This document shows, piece by piece, positions 34,433-45,291 of a stretch of DNA of 64,000 nt. Position 1 is the first letter of the stretch. Every line of letters starts with the position of its first letter. Below the pieces are notes generated by a model, which was not told where the DNA came from, did no database searches, and saw only the letters and a program-made list of their open reading frames with translations. The position numbers and the translations under genes are program-made. This DNA is from Mycocentrospora acerina (Eukaryota; Ascomycota; Dothideomycetes; Pleosporales), in assembly GCA_022701365.1 (NCBI GenBank), contig JAKUHH010000284.1, forward strand, positions 682,001-746,000, given 5' to 3'.

Positions 34433-36421
34433 ATGCCTACTCGAAGCATCAATCCGTTCGCGACCACCATCCCCAACCCTCTCTCCCCCGACTCCCCCGC
34501 CGAGAAACGCGACCAGCAGCGCCGGGCATCCTTCGCCAAAGGCAACAAGTTCACCTCGCTGTTTGGCGGCAATTCGCCCAAGGCACGCAACGACGCTGCT
34601 CTTCTGCGAGAAGCTCTCATCGCCCAGCAACAGGCTCTCCTCAACTCGCCATCGCCGCCGCAAGTCTCTCTGCCCACCATCAACCTCACCACCGCAACCG
34701 GCGAGAAGATGCCCACCGAGGCCAAGACACTCTTCCAGCCTCCTTCGCCAGAAGAGCAGCGCCGCATCGCGAGAGCACACGCGCAGTTTGGGCCATTGGG
34801 ATCGCAGAAGCACAGATACCAGAGCAAGTTTGAGGGGGAGTTTGGGGATCCTATTGAGGACGAGCCGCCATATTACTTCCTGTTTACCACATACATCAGC
34901 TACCTAATCCTAATAGTATTCGGACATGTTCGCGATTTCTTTGGAAAGCGCTTCAGAAAGCAGCATTACAGCCATCTCCAGGAGCGGGATGGCTATGCTC
35001 CTCTCAACAGCGATTTCGACAATTTCTACACACGCAGACTGAAGATGAGGATCAACGACTGCTTCTCACGGCCCACCACAGGCGTCCCGGGACGCTTTAT
35101 CACTGTTCTTGACCGCAAATCGGACGATGGCAACAACACTTTCAAGCTTCTTGGGACCTCCACCGAGACACTCAACATGAGCTCCTACAACTACCTCGGA
35201 TTTGCTCAATCGGAAGGCCCTTGTGCTGACGCAACTGAGACTGCCATTCGCAAGTACGGAATCACAATGGCCAGCCCCCGATCAGATGTTGGCACATCTG
35301 AGCTTACTGTTGAAGTCGAGGACCTGATTGCCAAGTTCGTGGGCAAGCCAGCCTCCATGGTCTTCTCTATGGGTTTCGTCACAAACGCCACAACCTTCCC
35401 GACAATTGTTGGAAAGGGCTGCCTCATGATTTCTGATGAGCTTAACCACTCGTCCATCCGATTTGGTGCCCGTCTCTCTGGAGCCATGGTCACCATGTTC
35501 AAGCACAATGACATGAGTGATCTGGAACGCAAACTGCGTGAGGCCATCTCGCAAGGTCAGCCCCGCACACACCGCCCCTGGAGGAAGATTCTTGTTGCGG
35601 TCGAGGGATTGTACTCCATGGAGGGCACCATGTGCAACCTACCAGGCATTGTAGAACTCAAGAAGAGGTACAAGTTTAACCTCTTTGTCGATGAAGCTCA
35701 CTCAGTTGGTGGTGTTGGTCCTCGAGGACGTGGTGTCTGCGATTATTTTGGCATTGACCCCTCAGAAGTCGACATACTCATGGGCACGCTCACCAAATCC
35801 TTTGGCGCGAACGGTGGATACATTGCAGCTGAAAAGTCTATCATCGACAAGCTCAGAACATCAAACGCAGCCATGCTTTACGCCGAGTCACCCTCTCCTC
35901 CCGTCCTTGTCCAAATTGCCTCTGCCCTACGCATCATCAGCGGTGACCTTGTCCCTGGTCAAGGCGAAGAGCGTCTAGGCCGTCTCGCATTCAACGCCCG
36001 CTATCTTCGCCTTGGTCTTAAGCGTCTCGGCTTCATCGTTTACGGCCATGACGATTCACCCATTATTCCTGTCATGTTATACCACCCCGCCAAGATGCCC
36101 GCCTTCTCGCACGAAATGCTCAAGCGCAAGATCTCCGTGGTTGTTGTTGGGTACCCAGCTACACCTCTCGTCTCGTCCCGTGCCCGCTTCTGCGTTTCCG
36201 CAGCACATACAAAGGACGACCTGGACCGTATGCTCACAGCATGTGACCAGGTCGGTGAGGTCTTGCAACTCAAATTCAGCTCTGGCGTTGCAGGTGGTGC
36301 TGAGCCAGAGGAACTAGTATCCAAGGACGCAAGGGACGAGAAGACTGTCACTCCACCGAGGTGGAAGATTGAGGATGTGCTCAAGAGCGGCGTCACGGAC
36401 GTACAACTACCACTGCGGTAG
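34433..36421 (+). CDS. lcb2: Serine palmitoyltransferase subunit 2
   Basis: Intronless 662-residue ORF. After a low-complexity N-tail of about 130 residues there is one membrane segment (YYFLFTTYISYLILIVFG, about 144-161), then the fold-type I PLP enzyme domain. Signature residues: the Schiff-base lysine K455 in GTLTKSFGANGGY, the upstream VDEAHSVGGVGPRGRG with the PLP-binding Asp and His, and SDELNHSSIRFG. The enzyme condenses serine with palmitoyl-CoA to 3-ketodihydrosphingosine at the ER, the first step of sphingolipid synthesis, as a heterodimer with Lcb1; Lcb2 carries the cofactor lysine, Lcb1 does not, so the subunit identity is clear. The N-terminal extension is longer than in yeast Lcb2. 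The partner Lcb1 is not in this window. Confidence 0.97.
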   Translation: MPTRSINPFATTIPNPLSPDSPAEKRDQQRRASFAKGNKFTSLFGGNSPKARNDAALLREALIAQQQALLNSPSPPQVSLPTINLTTATGEKMPTEAKTLFQPPSPEEQRRIARAHAQFGPLGSQKHRYQSKFEGEFGDPIEDEPPYYFLFTTYISYLILIVFGHVRDFFGKRFRKQHYSHLQERDGYAPLNSDFDNFYTRRLKMRINDCFSRPTTGVPGRFITVLDRKSDDGNNTFKLLGTSTETLNMSSYNYLGFAQSEGPCADATETAIRKYGITMASPRSDVGTSELTVEVEDLIAKFVGKPASMVFSMGFVTNATTFPTIVGKGCLMISDELNHSSIRFGARLSGAMVTMFKHNDMSDLERKLREAISQGQPRTHRPWRKILVAVEGLYSMEGTMCNLPGIVELKKRYKFNLFVDEAHSVGGVGPRGRGVCDYFGIDPSEVDILMGTLTKSFGANGGYIAAEKSIIDKLRTSNAAMLYAESPSPPVLVQIASALRIISGDLVPGQGEERLGRLAFNARYLRLGLKRLGFIVYGHDDSPIIPVMLYHPAKMPAFSHEMLKRKISVVVVGYPATPLVSSRARFCVSAAHTKDDLDRMLTACDQVGEVLQLKFSSGVAGGAEPEELVSKDARDEKTVTPPRWKIEDVLKSGVTDVQLPLR

Positions 36422-39400
36422 AGCGCACAGAGTCTTGCGTAGGGGGGCATGAGTTCACTGTGTGCCTGTCACTCTTCCAACCTCGACATCGAGACCGGCG
36501 ACTGTACAAGATAGACAGTAGTGTGATTGCCTCTTTTTCGTTTGCCCTGTCCATCTTCTTTTCCTCGTGGCAGTCGCTGCTGCCCTGATCCATTTTTTGA
36601 TAGCATTCTTGGAGTATTTCTGGAGAATCTTGGGTTGGCTGAGAAAGGTGGTGGGTTGGATTTGGTTGGGGCGAATGGGGGGAAGCGCGTGTCTTCTTTT
36701 CCCCTCCTCCCTCTTGCCTACTCAACTACTCGCTACCATTGTACGATAACTTCATCTTCATACCCTCGCTGTTATTACACTTTTTTTGTTCCTACTCCTG
36801 CTTTTTATGTCGATCTGTTTGGTTGTTCATTTCGTTGTTGTCGGAAGGACAGGGAGGGAGAGAGCTAGACTCCCCCTTTCTTTGCCCCACTCTCACCCCC
36901 TTCCCCCTTCCCCTCCCCTTTACACACCTTTTTGTTGGTGCTTGGTGGGGAGGGGGAGAATTTTTTGAGGTTTTTTTTCTCGAAACGCAATAGAGTTAAG
37001 ACACAGCGAGGAGGGTGAAGATGAAGTTGGTAATATCTAATACGAAGTGATGATGCTAAAGATTTCTTGTGCACGGATTGCATGTGATGTTGTGTACGAA
37101 GATATACATGTGTGTTCCTTCCGACGCTGTGTAGGGATCGAGAGGTGTAGGGGTAAGAAAGAAGGGCTGTGTTGCTCTACGTTACTAGGAGAGGAGAGGA
37201 GCTGGATGAGGATGTGTGTCCCTTGCAGAGAGAGGAAGTGTGTGTACGTGCATAAGTGAGTAGTGCATGTTGTTTTCGCCAAGAGGAGTGAGTGGGTAGC
37301 TGTATGATTAGAGAAAGAGAGAATGAGGCAATCGGACTTGTTCGGATCATAACCCTTTTGTATTCTACTGTCGTCTGTTGTGTTTTCTCCCGCATGAGGA
37401 TTGATTGATTGATTGGTATCGAAGACTTTGGAGTCTGATAGGAAGTGGTTAGATGAAACAATGGGAATAGGAATAGGAACAGGAGCTATTAGGGGGGTTA
37501 AACGACAAGGAGTTGGACAGCTAGTGGGGAGTGTGGGAGTTTCGACACGGCACATCATCTACCCTACTTTGTTGCTCGGCATTATGCTGGATAACGGCTT
37601 CTAGGCTGGAAAACCTAGTCAGCTTCTTTGAAGAGCAGGACCGAGCTAAGCCGTCGCAGTTTGAGCTGAGCTAGCAGATGGGTACAAGAGACCTGGGAGG
37701 TTTTGTGGGATGCCTTTTTTTGTGTGGCGTGAGAATGTTCTGGTTATGCGGGAAGGGCAAGTGGAATAGGGTAATCAAGATAGGATGATTGTTAGAGAAG
37801 TGAACTTGGCGGACGGACGAGAGTGCAAAAGGGCAGTGGCGGTTGAGGGGTTGCGGCTCTGCAAAGTGTACGTGTCATTCGTATCTGGCGTTGACGTGCG
37901 GGAAGGCGTATTTACGGCAGTTATCTTTGAATAGATTGGTATCAAGGCAACGAACGCCTTGGTGGCGAAGTCTTTCACATCCGCGTAATAGACACAGCCT
38001 CTTGCTAGTCATGTTCAGTATGAGATGAGCATCTAGAACGCTAATACGTAATTGCGAGAAGGCCTAAATGTGAGCAAGTCCGAGATGTGTTCGCCTATTC
38101 ACTGGACACAGAGAGCCGAACGCTTATTGTGTCTTGACTCATGAATGTGGAGGACCTCCGGGACGATAGTGGAGTAGACAGGCGGCTCGCACCGTCCGGT
38201 GGAGCCCTTGACACCAAGTAAGACAAGACATTACCAATTACACGATTCCGGCGACTACCAATCTGTCTGAATCGGTCCTTTGCCACGATACGAGAGACCC
38301 GACGAATCCCAGGCTTGGAGCAGAGCCTCAGGCGTGTCATTTGATGGTGTGTAGTCAGACCTTGCATCTTTGGTCCGGTCTGCGCGGTATCCATGTCGTC
38401 TTCCAGGAATGTGGGTATTGGCTGAACATGGAAGCGAGACTCGGAGAGTGTGACAGCGTGCAGACGAGGGGCGTGGTGGGTCAGGCAGCATTCGAATGCG
38501 TAGAAGTGGATAACGCCTACTGCGAACTCTTGTTCGAGCTGTGGATCCTCCGGTTCGCTGCGGATACTATTCCTAGCGATCCAAGCTATACGTGTTCACG
38601 GTTGAGGTCCTTGTGCTTCGCTGGCAATTTCAAAGCAGCCTTCTAAGCACGAATGAACTATAGAGAGGGAGTGCTAGTTTGAAATGAATGGATAGAGTTG
38701 TCTATCATGACGTAGACATGTAGTATCGAATAGTCTTTTTGAATAAACAGCAAACTCGCAGCAACAGCCCAAAATTGTTGATCTGCATGTGCTAACGGCT
38801 GAAAAGAGGGCAACTGCAACTACAGAAATAACCCATACGTTACGTAAATTGGCCTACAAGATTCAAAATTACTCGAACTTCAGGTATGGAGATAGCTTGC
38901 CTTATTTTGAGCAAGAAGTTGTATCGACGCAATGATCAAAAAACGGTCAAAGCGACCCAACTAGCGTAAACCTGTACTTCTTCTATCGCTGCACTATTGA
39001 GACTCCTCTAGTTCTACACCAATACCGAGATGAAGAATTTGTTACAATCTCTCGCTTATCAGACGAAAGCGAAGGAAACCGGATCTTCGGGCGAGGAAGC
39101 AATGTTACGACCAGGCTGCGTCAAAGGGCGTCGCAAACCAAGAGCCTTTTGTCCTCCACACTGCACGTCTCGTTAACCCAGTGACCCTCCGGTGAGTCTG
39201 AGAGGTCCGGCCATTAATTTTTCAGCAACCTGTCTAGGTGTGTTTACGAAAGCAGGCGGACAATTGCCTGCTTCCATGCGCTTCTTTTTCAGCCTGGTGG
39301 CTGCAGCCGGTGAGCTCCTTGACGATCAGTCTGTAGGAGGGGTTCACAATCGCTTTTTTCGGTATCCAATTGAAGCATTTTTCCTATCGATACTAGGGTA

Positions 39401-39699
39401 GAACGTTGTGGCGCTCGCTGCATAATGGGCAGGACCATTATCACCTGCTTGCAGGACGGTGTCCCCACTGCGCCGGGTAGAGGGCAAGAATGAGGGCACA
39501 CAACTTGACATGAGACAAATATACGGTTCTTCGTCTGTATATATGCTACTAATTTCTCGTTCATATCTTGAATTCTCAACATCAGTCACTTCGCTTCACT
39601 ATCCTCAATTGATTCCCTTCTCTTCAATTGATCTCTAAGGATAGACTTACATGTTACACCAGCCCATACAATATTGGAAGGTTACCACGTTTGCCTATC
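36422..39699. other. 3.3-kb region without supported gene
   Basis: Longest gap in the window. 36422 to about 37040 is T- and C-rich, probably LCB2 3' UTR and beyond. 37600-39500 shows only short frames on both strands, none recognisable. The right end is promoter and leader of the 859-residue protein gene; an out-of-frame ATG at 39651 precedes its start. No terminal repeats or transposase seen. Confidence 0.45.
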
Positions 39700-42279
39700 A
39701 TGATGAATCCCCCGATACCGCCTCAGAATCAGCCTCATCACAACACGGGCCAACAACGACAGATGCCCAATGGCCAACAACAGCCCATGCCTGCTCAGCA
39801 TAGAGGTGCTCAAGGACAACAACAACCCGCAGATCAATACAAAAACTTTGTTCCACAATTGGTTTTGTTCACAATAGAGAAGCAGAAGGGTGTGGAAGCC
39901 TGGGATGACGTCGTACCCGAACAGCAGCGCGTCCCTGTGCAGGACATCCAGAGTGAGCTGAAAAGATTTCGTCGTGCTCATGGTAACGTCAAGCGTGTTA
40001 TGAACGAGATTCCCGCCGCCGATTGCCGCAGGCTCATCAACGAGCTTGTAGAGAAACAGACTCAGGAGCTATGGAAGTATAATATGAGTCTTCAGTACAC
40101 GATCGCGTGTGTGCAGATCGAGTGGAAACAACTCAACCGAAGAGAACGAAAACTCAGGCGTGTGGAAGTTATTTTGGAACCAGAGTCTTCTGGACTCATG
40201 GCATCTCAAGAACTCGAACCTGAACAAGGTGTCACATCAAATCTTCATGCTGCACAGGACCCCAGCCGAGCCATGAGGTCTAATGGCATTCCTACGGGTC
40301 AGCAATTCCAAGGCCAGAATAACAACCAAGTGCCCGGCATGGAGCCTATGCCAAAGAATAATCCGCACCATGGATCTCATGGCCAGCATTTCAATCCACC
40401 GCCACCCCGCGTGTCACAGCCTGCACCGCCAGCGCCACCACCTCCTCCACCTCCACCTCCAGGCCCAAGCAATCCTCACGCTATGCCTCCGCCACCTCCG
40501 AACATGGCAGGGCATATTCCTGCACCGAATATGAGTGTACATGGTCCACCACCTCCAAATATGAGTGCACATGGTCCTCCACCTCCAAATATGACAGCAC
40601 ATAGTTCACCATCTCACATGGCATCACATGGTCCACCACCTCCACCACCTGTGAGCCACAATCTAGCCAACGGACCCGGTGGCATGGCTACCAACCCGCC
40701 TCCTCCTCCTGGACCTTCTGGACCTCCTGGACTACATGGAACACATGGACCTCCTGGACCTCCTAGGCTTCAAAACTCTCATGGTCCCAATAATCCTAGC
40801 ACTCATCCGGGAGTCCCTGGTCTCCATGGACTACCTGGAGGTCAGGGAGTTCCAAGAGCAATGCATCCTCAACAAGCCCACGTCCAGCCGCAAGTACGAT
40901 CAATGCCTGGTGCATTTCCAGAAGCAGGATTCGGTCACAACCTGAATCAAGGGCCGCCTGTTGCTCCAACCCGTCCATCATTTGATCCCCGCTTTTTCAA
41001 GGAGCAGAAGTCAAGACACAGGCACAGTCACCGCGACAATGTGCCTTCAGAATCGGAAAGCGAATGGTCTTCTGAATATACCAGCTCGGGTTCTGATCGC
41101 CAGCGTGCACACGACATGGACGAGGATGACTATAATTCTACAGGCCGACGAAGACGAGGACATTCGCATCGGACGGGAAGAAGAAAGGTGCGACGAAGTG
41201 CGTCTCACAGCCGGAGCCGTAGCCAAAGTCGCTCTCGAAGGGCAGTCGATGGCCACAAAGAGAAGTCGTCACACAGGCGACGAGAATCGCAACCCCTAAA
41301 CCCACCGCCCATGGGCAAATACAGTCCGACGTCTTCTCAGAACAGCTCGCCTCGATTGCCACACAGCCAAATCCAACCCAACATCCACATCCACATGAAC
41401 GCCGCCACCACGGCCGACGCTCAGAAACATAAACGCGAGCACGGAGACCGACGTGCCAACCACAACACCTCACCAGCTGGCTACCACAAAATCGTCACTG
41501 CCTATCCCATGTCCCGCGGCTCGTCAAACAGTAACGGCAGTGACACTGCCTTGTACACGGGTACATCCTCCATCCACACATCCGAGGACGTCGTGTTTGA
41601 TTCACCCACCCGACCGGTACTCTCCCGCCGCCGCATGAGCCTACAACCCGACCTCAACGCACCCCCCGCGCTCCGACGCAACTACTCCCATCAACACACC
41701 CACCAGCAAGAAACCCCCTTCCCCGCCAGATACCCAACCGCAAACGACTACCCCCACATGGCCACTCCACCCCTCCGTCCACACCCCACCACCCGCCGCA
41801 TGAGCCACCAACCCCAGCCCACCACCACCAATAATCCCTTTGACACGACCCGCAACCCCCCCTCCTCTCGCGATATCAAGTTCCCATACACCGACAACAT
41901 GATCAACAACAACAACATCAATACCCACAGCCCTATCCACCCACATCAACACCAACACCAACACCAACACCAACACCAACAGCAGCGATACCTCCCCGAA
42001 CCCCTCGCACAGGACGATCCCCTCAGCATGAGAGATCTCACCGACGCAATGGAGTATCTCCGGGAAAATGGACGGGCGCCGTTGAGACGGGCAAATACGG
42101 AGAGGATTGGTGTTAGTGTTCGAGAGAGGGAGAGGCAAAGGGCGGTTGCAGACGACGAGTGGGAGGAAGAGCAGTATAAGCTGTATAAGCAGCAGCAGCA
42201 GCAGCAACATCAACACCAACAGGGGTATGGAGCTAGTAGAGGAGGGGGAGGGGGAGGGGGATATGGTGGGTTCATGTGA
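39700..42279 (+). CDS. Large disordered Pro/Gln/Arg-Ser-rich protein of unknown function
   Basis: The open frame extends upstream from a TTG, but the first in-frame ATG is 39700, giving 859 residues. Residues about 45-170 are the only region that looks folded: helical, with charged and aromatic spacing (NFVPQLVLFTIEKQKGVEAW, RRLINELVEKQTQELWKYN, IEWKQLNRRERKLRR). Then come Pro-rich repeats of the type PPPPNMSAHG, a collagen-like Gly-Pro-Pro stretch, an Arg/Ser-rich segment (SRSRSQSRSRR), and a His/Gln-rich tail with Gln runs and a Gly run at the end. I do not recognise the family. RS segments suggest RNA or nuclear association, but this is inference. It is probably a real gene, since the frame is open for 2.6 kb with balanced composition in the N-terminal block. 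An intron in the leader is possible. Confidence 0.8.
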   Translation: MMNPPIPPQNQPHHNTGQQRQMPNGQQQPMPAQHRGAQGQQQPADQYKNFVPQLVLFTIEKQKGVEAWDDVVPEQQRVPVQDIQSELKRFRRAHGNVKRVMNEIPAADCRRLINELVEKQTQELWKYNMSLQYTIACVQIEWKQLNRRERKLRRVEVILEPESSGLMASQELEPEQGVTSNLHAAQDPSRAMRSNGIPTGQQFQGQNNNQVPGMEPMPKNNPHHGSHGQHFNPPPPRVSQPAPPAPPPPPPPPPGPSNPHAMPPPPPNMAGHIPAPNMSVHGPPPPNMSAHGPPPPNMTAHSSPSHMASHGPPPPPPVSHNLANGPGGMATNPPPPPGPSGPPGLHGTHGPPGPPRLQNSHGPNNPSTHPGVPGLHGLPGGQGVPRAMHPQQAHVQPQVRSMPGAFPEAGFGHNLNQGPPVAPTRPSFDPRFFKEQKSRHRHSHRDNVPSESESEWSSEYTSSGSDRQRAHDMDEDDYNSTGRRRRGHSHRTGRRKVRRSASHSRSRSQSRSRRAVDGHKEKSSHRRRESQPLNPPPMGKYSPTSSQNSSPRLPHSQIQPNIHIHMNAATTADAQKHKREHGDRRANHNTSPAGYHKIVTAYPMSRGSSNSNGSDTALYTGTSSIHTSEDVVFDSPTRPVLSRRRMSLQPDLNAPPALRRNYSHQHTHQQETPFPARYPTANDYPHMATPPLRPHPTTRRMSHQPQPTTTNNPFDTTRNPPSSRDIKFPYTDNMINNNNINTHSPIHPHQHQHQHQHQHQQQRYLPEPLAQDDPLSMRDLTDAMEYLRENGRAPLRRANTERIGVSVRERERQRAVADDEWEEEQYKLYKQQQQQQHQHQQGYGASRGGGGGGGYGGFM

Positions 42280-42742
42280 TGAGGTGAGGGTGGATGTTTC
42301 TTTGTTGAGGTTTATTCTTTACTCTTTCATTCTTTCTTTCATTCTGCTACCTACAGTTTCGTTTTAACAGAAAAAAAATGGGATGGAGCTTTCTTTTCGC
42401 AGGTAGAGGGGGAAGGGGGAGGGATTTGTCGTGTGTTTTGAACTAGATTGGGAGAGGTTTTTTTCTCCATATATAGTTGGTGGTCTGTATTTTACCTATT
42501 TTTCCAAAATATTAAGGTATTTTTCTTTTCTTTATTATTATTATTTAAAATCAGTTTGTTGTTCGTCACAAGTTGGAATGAATGAATGAACCATCGAGTG
42601 AGGTTGCAGTGAGTATGAGATGTGAAAAGTTTTTAGAATAGAAATCAAGGTGATTGAGAAACAAGGACTTTGTAAACCCCCCCGTCCCCCCTTCAATGTC
42701 CACTGCATCTCTAAAAAAAATACTCACAATAATTCGACACCT
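42280..42742. other. tail-to-tail intergenic region
   Basis: AT-rich with T runs and TTATTATTATT at about 42533-42543; 3' regions of both flanking genes. No gene seen. Confidence 0.5.
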
Positions 42743-44391
42743 TCATCTGCTACCCTCTAGTGTATTCCTCCTACTAGGCACTCTTGGATCCCTCTTCCCC
42801 ATGGTAACCTCTAATGCCTGAATCAGCCCCCTCTCATCATACCGGACAAAGTTCTCTCCTTGGTTTCTCCTCCCATAGACACGGATAGCCTCTATTCCCA
42901 GACCTTTCAACTCGTCTTTATCCACAGCCGGTGTGCCCGGACCTTGCAAGTGGATGACATGCGTGACGTAGTTGCGGAAGTCGTTTTGGTCCACAGGTCC
43001 AAAAGCGCCCTTTGAGTTTGCGCCAGCTTTTGCGATTGCGGCGACGAAGTCGAGGGCGGTATAGGGTGCTGTTGAGGGTCCGGTTTCGCGGTCGAGGGTG
43101 GAGTTGAGGATCAGAATTTTGTGGCGGATCGAGGGGTTGGTGATGGCTTCACCAACACCTTTTAGCACAAGAGAGGGGACGATGGAGGTGTAGAGCGAGC
43201 CGATGCTGTAGATGATGGCTTGGGCGTCGTTGAGAGCGTTTAGAACCATGGGGTTGGCGGCAATACGGATTTCTTGGCCGTAGGGGTTAATATACCATAG
43301 TCTTTCGATTCGGGCTGGGAGTTCTTCTTCGTCGGCTTTGGAGAAGGTGATGTATTGCTTGCGAAGGGTAGGTAGGGAACCAGGTAGGTTGGCGTCTTCT
43401 ATGCGGTCATGTTGCTCAATCTCATCGGATGCGGAAGGAGCTCCGCCGACTTCAAGAGCTGTTGATATGGAAGGGTGGGAGATGGAGTTTTGGCCGGTAA
43501 TGACGTCTCCATTTGAGAGGCCGACTGATATGTGGTGGGTGAAGTTTGTGTTGATTGCTGGTAGGACTGAGGTGTGGCTCGGTACTGAGCAGATGCTAGA
43601 GAGGAGGTAGATTGCCGCCTCAAAAGACCCCGTGAATAGGCGGGCGCTGGAGTTGTCAGTTGTGAAGTTTGTACATTTAGATGCCAACGGCTGGGCAGCA
43701 AATGAGGCAGAAGACAAGGAAATATTTACCCAGTCAAGAAAAGATTTCCGATACTCGCAGTGGAAAAGTCAAAACTCGACGAGGGTCTGCGGCGCTTGAT
43801 GATTTCAAAGGCGATGTGGTTGAGAATTGACCGAATCAGCTCTTTCTTGGCTGTGGAGATGTTTGTCCAGAGTGCATGTTCGGCTTCCAAGAGTTGAAGC
43901 CATTCCTGCCTAGCCTCGGCAGGGTCCTTTGGCAGTCGGTGGTTGAAGAAGGCTTTGATGGCTGTCTTTTCGCTGTCGTCGTTGTCAGGGTCATCTGGGA
44001 TGAGGCGGACAAGACGACCTGGAGGGACATGAGTAAAAAGATGTGTCACGGGAAATTCATGGTTGTAAACATACTACGAACATCACCGATACCTATCCCA
44101 GTCAGTGGACATATTTCTCAGGTAGGGATAGAGTGTACCTGGACCACTGAAGACGCGTATCAGTTCAGACGAACTTCCACCATTATCACTGATAGGGATA
44201 ACGTAGCTCAGCGGGCACTTTTTGTCTTGCCTGACTGTGTTGAACACATCGACGAGGGCATTAGCGGCGCTGCCTCCAGAGAAGATGACGATGCCCTTTG
44301 CTTTGATACTTGTGTTGTTTATGGCCAGGGCAGGCGGCGTGGCGCTGCGAGTGCCGTTGAGAGAGAGAAAAGGCTCTGTATTGGAAAACAT
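42743..44391 (-). CDS. CofD/YvcK (UPF0052) family protein
   Basis: Four exons, 44391-44139, 44092-44075, 44018-43730 and 43646-42743, give 487 residues. Family motifs: the N-terminal nucleotide-binding loop FSGGSAANALVDVF, then PISDNGGSSSELIR, then GPGIGDVRSRLVRLIP, then SIGNLFLTGARLF, and later YSIGSLYTSIVPSLVLKGV. These correspond to the GGxTG, DDGGSSG, PGDxR and NL regions of bacterial YvcK/CofD proteins. CofD makes the F420 cofactor precursor and YvcK affects cell-wall carbon flow; fungi are not known to make F420, so the substrate here is unknown. Exon 2 is only 18 nt and encodes IGDVR plus parts of the flanking Gly and Ser codons; skipping it would stay in frame but remove the motif. 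A further upstream coding exon cannot be excluded. Confidence 0.87.
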
Positions 44392-44927
44392 GACGTAGGG
44401 ATTGGTGGTCCGAGGGGCTTGACCGCAAGGGCCGTTGTAGCTTTATATCACGGCATGGCCATTGTGGCAGAGGGTCAGGTTCGCAAAGGATGGGCATGGA
44501 GCTGTGTTCCCACCAGGAAAGAGTCACGCACTAGGCCTTTGCTGATGTGGTAGGGGCTTGCGGCACGTAGAAACTTGGCTGCAATAGGCAATATTTCGCA
44601 TTTCTGTTGTTTGGATGGGCATGCTGACGATGAATGGGTTGTGAATAGATTTTTTTGGGAGGATTGTGTACAGAGCGAGTCCTCGACTCGAAATGAAAAG
44701 CATGGTGTAAAACCAGCGTCCTCGCGTTCCTGCCATGCATCTGCGCAGCCTCAGCCATTTGCACACGGCTGGGCTTGTTCGCACGCCGCACCTAAAGAAA
44801 AGCCCGATCCTCCAATTGCCCGTGCTGCCCTGTTCCAACATGTTTGTACCAAGGCATGCATGGCTGTATGCACACATGTACGGTGCATGCATGCCTGTAT
44901 ACACACGCACGACGCACGCATGGGCGC
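44392..44927. other. intergenic region between CofD-type and complex I-type genes
   Basis: Promoter side of the CofD-family gene and 3' side of the small mitochondrial gene, both on the minus strand. Short CATG-containing stretches near 44858-44895. No gene seen. Confidence 0.45.
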
Positions 44928-45291
44928 CTACTCTCGCCCGGCCGCCGTCGCCTCCTCGCGCTCCTTCCTGCGTGCGCGCTTCTCCAGCAGAATGTCGCGG
45001 CGGTCGGCGAGGAGCTTGAACTGGCGGTGCTCGACGCCCATGAGCCAGTAGCCGAAGCTGCCGCCAATGCCTGCGAAGACGGGGTAGACCCACAGCGATT
45101 CCTTGTTGAAGAGCGGGCGCATCTCAATGCCGAGTTGCCACAGGCGTGCGGCGATGCCTGTGCAGAGCCACGGTCAGCAGTGGGTGGTGAATGGTGGGTG
45201 GTGGGTGGTGGGTGCGTCAATGGCACCGTGGACGGGTGCAGGTGGTGGGAAATGTACCGAGACCGCTCCAGAAGAGGACCTTGTGAACCAT
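44928..45291 (-). CDS. Small mitochondrial inner-membrane protein, probable fungal complex I subunit
   Basis: Exons 45291-45258 and 45157-44928 encode 87 residues; donor GTACAT, acceptor CACAG, and the split Gly codon gives WSGLGIAARLWQLGIEMRP. One hydrophobic segment (LWVYPVFAGIGGSFGYWLMG, about 36-55) is followed by a charged helix ending RRDILLEKRARRKERE. The start MVHKVLFWSGLG and this layout match what I recall as the small '14 kDa' NADH-ubiquinone oxidoreductase subunit of filamentous ascomycetes, an accessory part of the membrane arm. There is no cleavable presequence, as for many accessory subunits. The intron of 100 nt contains GT/GGGT-rich sequence. The single-span mitochondrial reading is solid; the complex I label is moderate. 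Head-to-head with the SHG1-domain gene. Confidence 0.7.
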
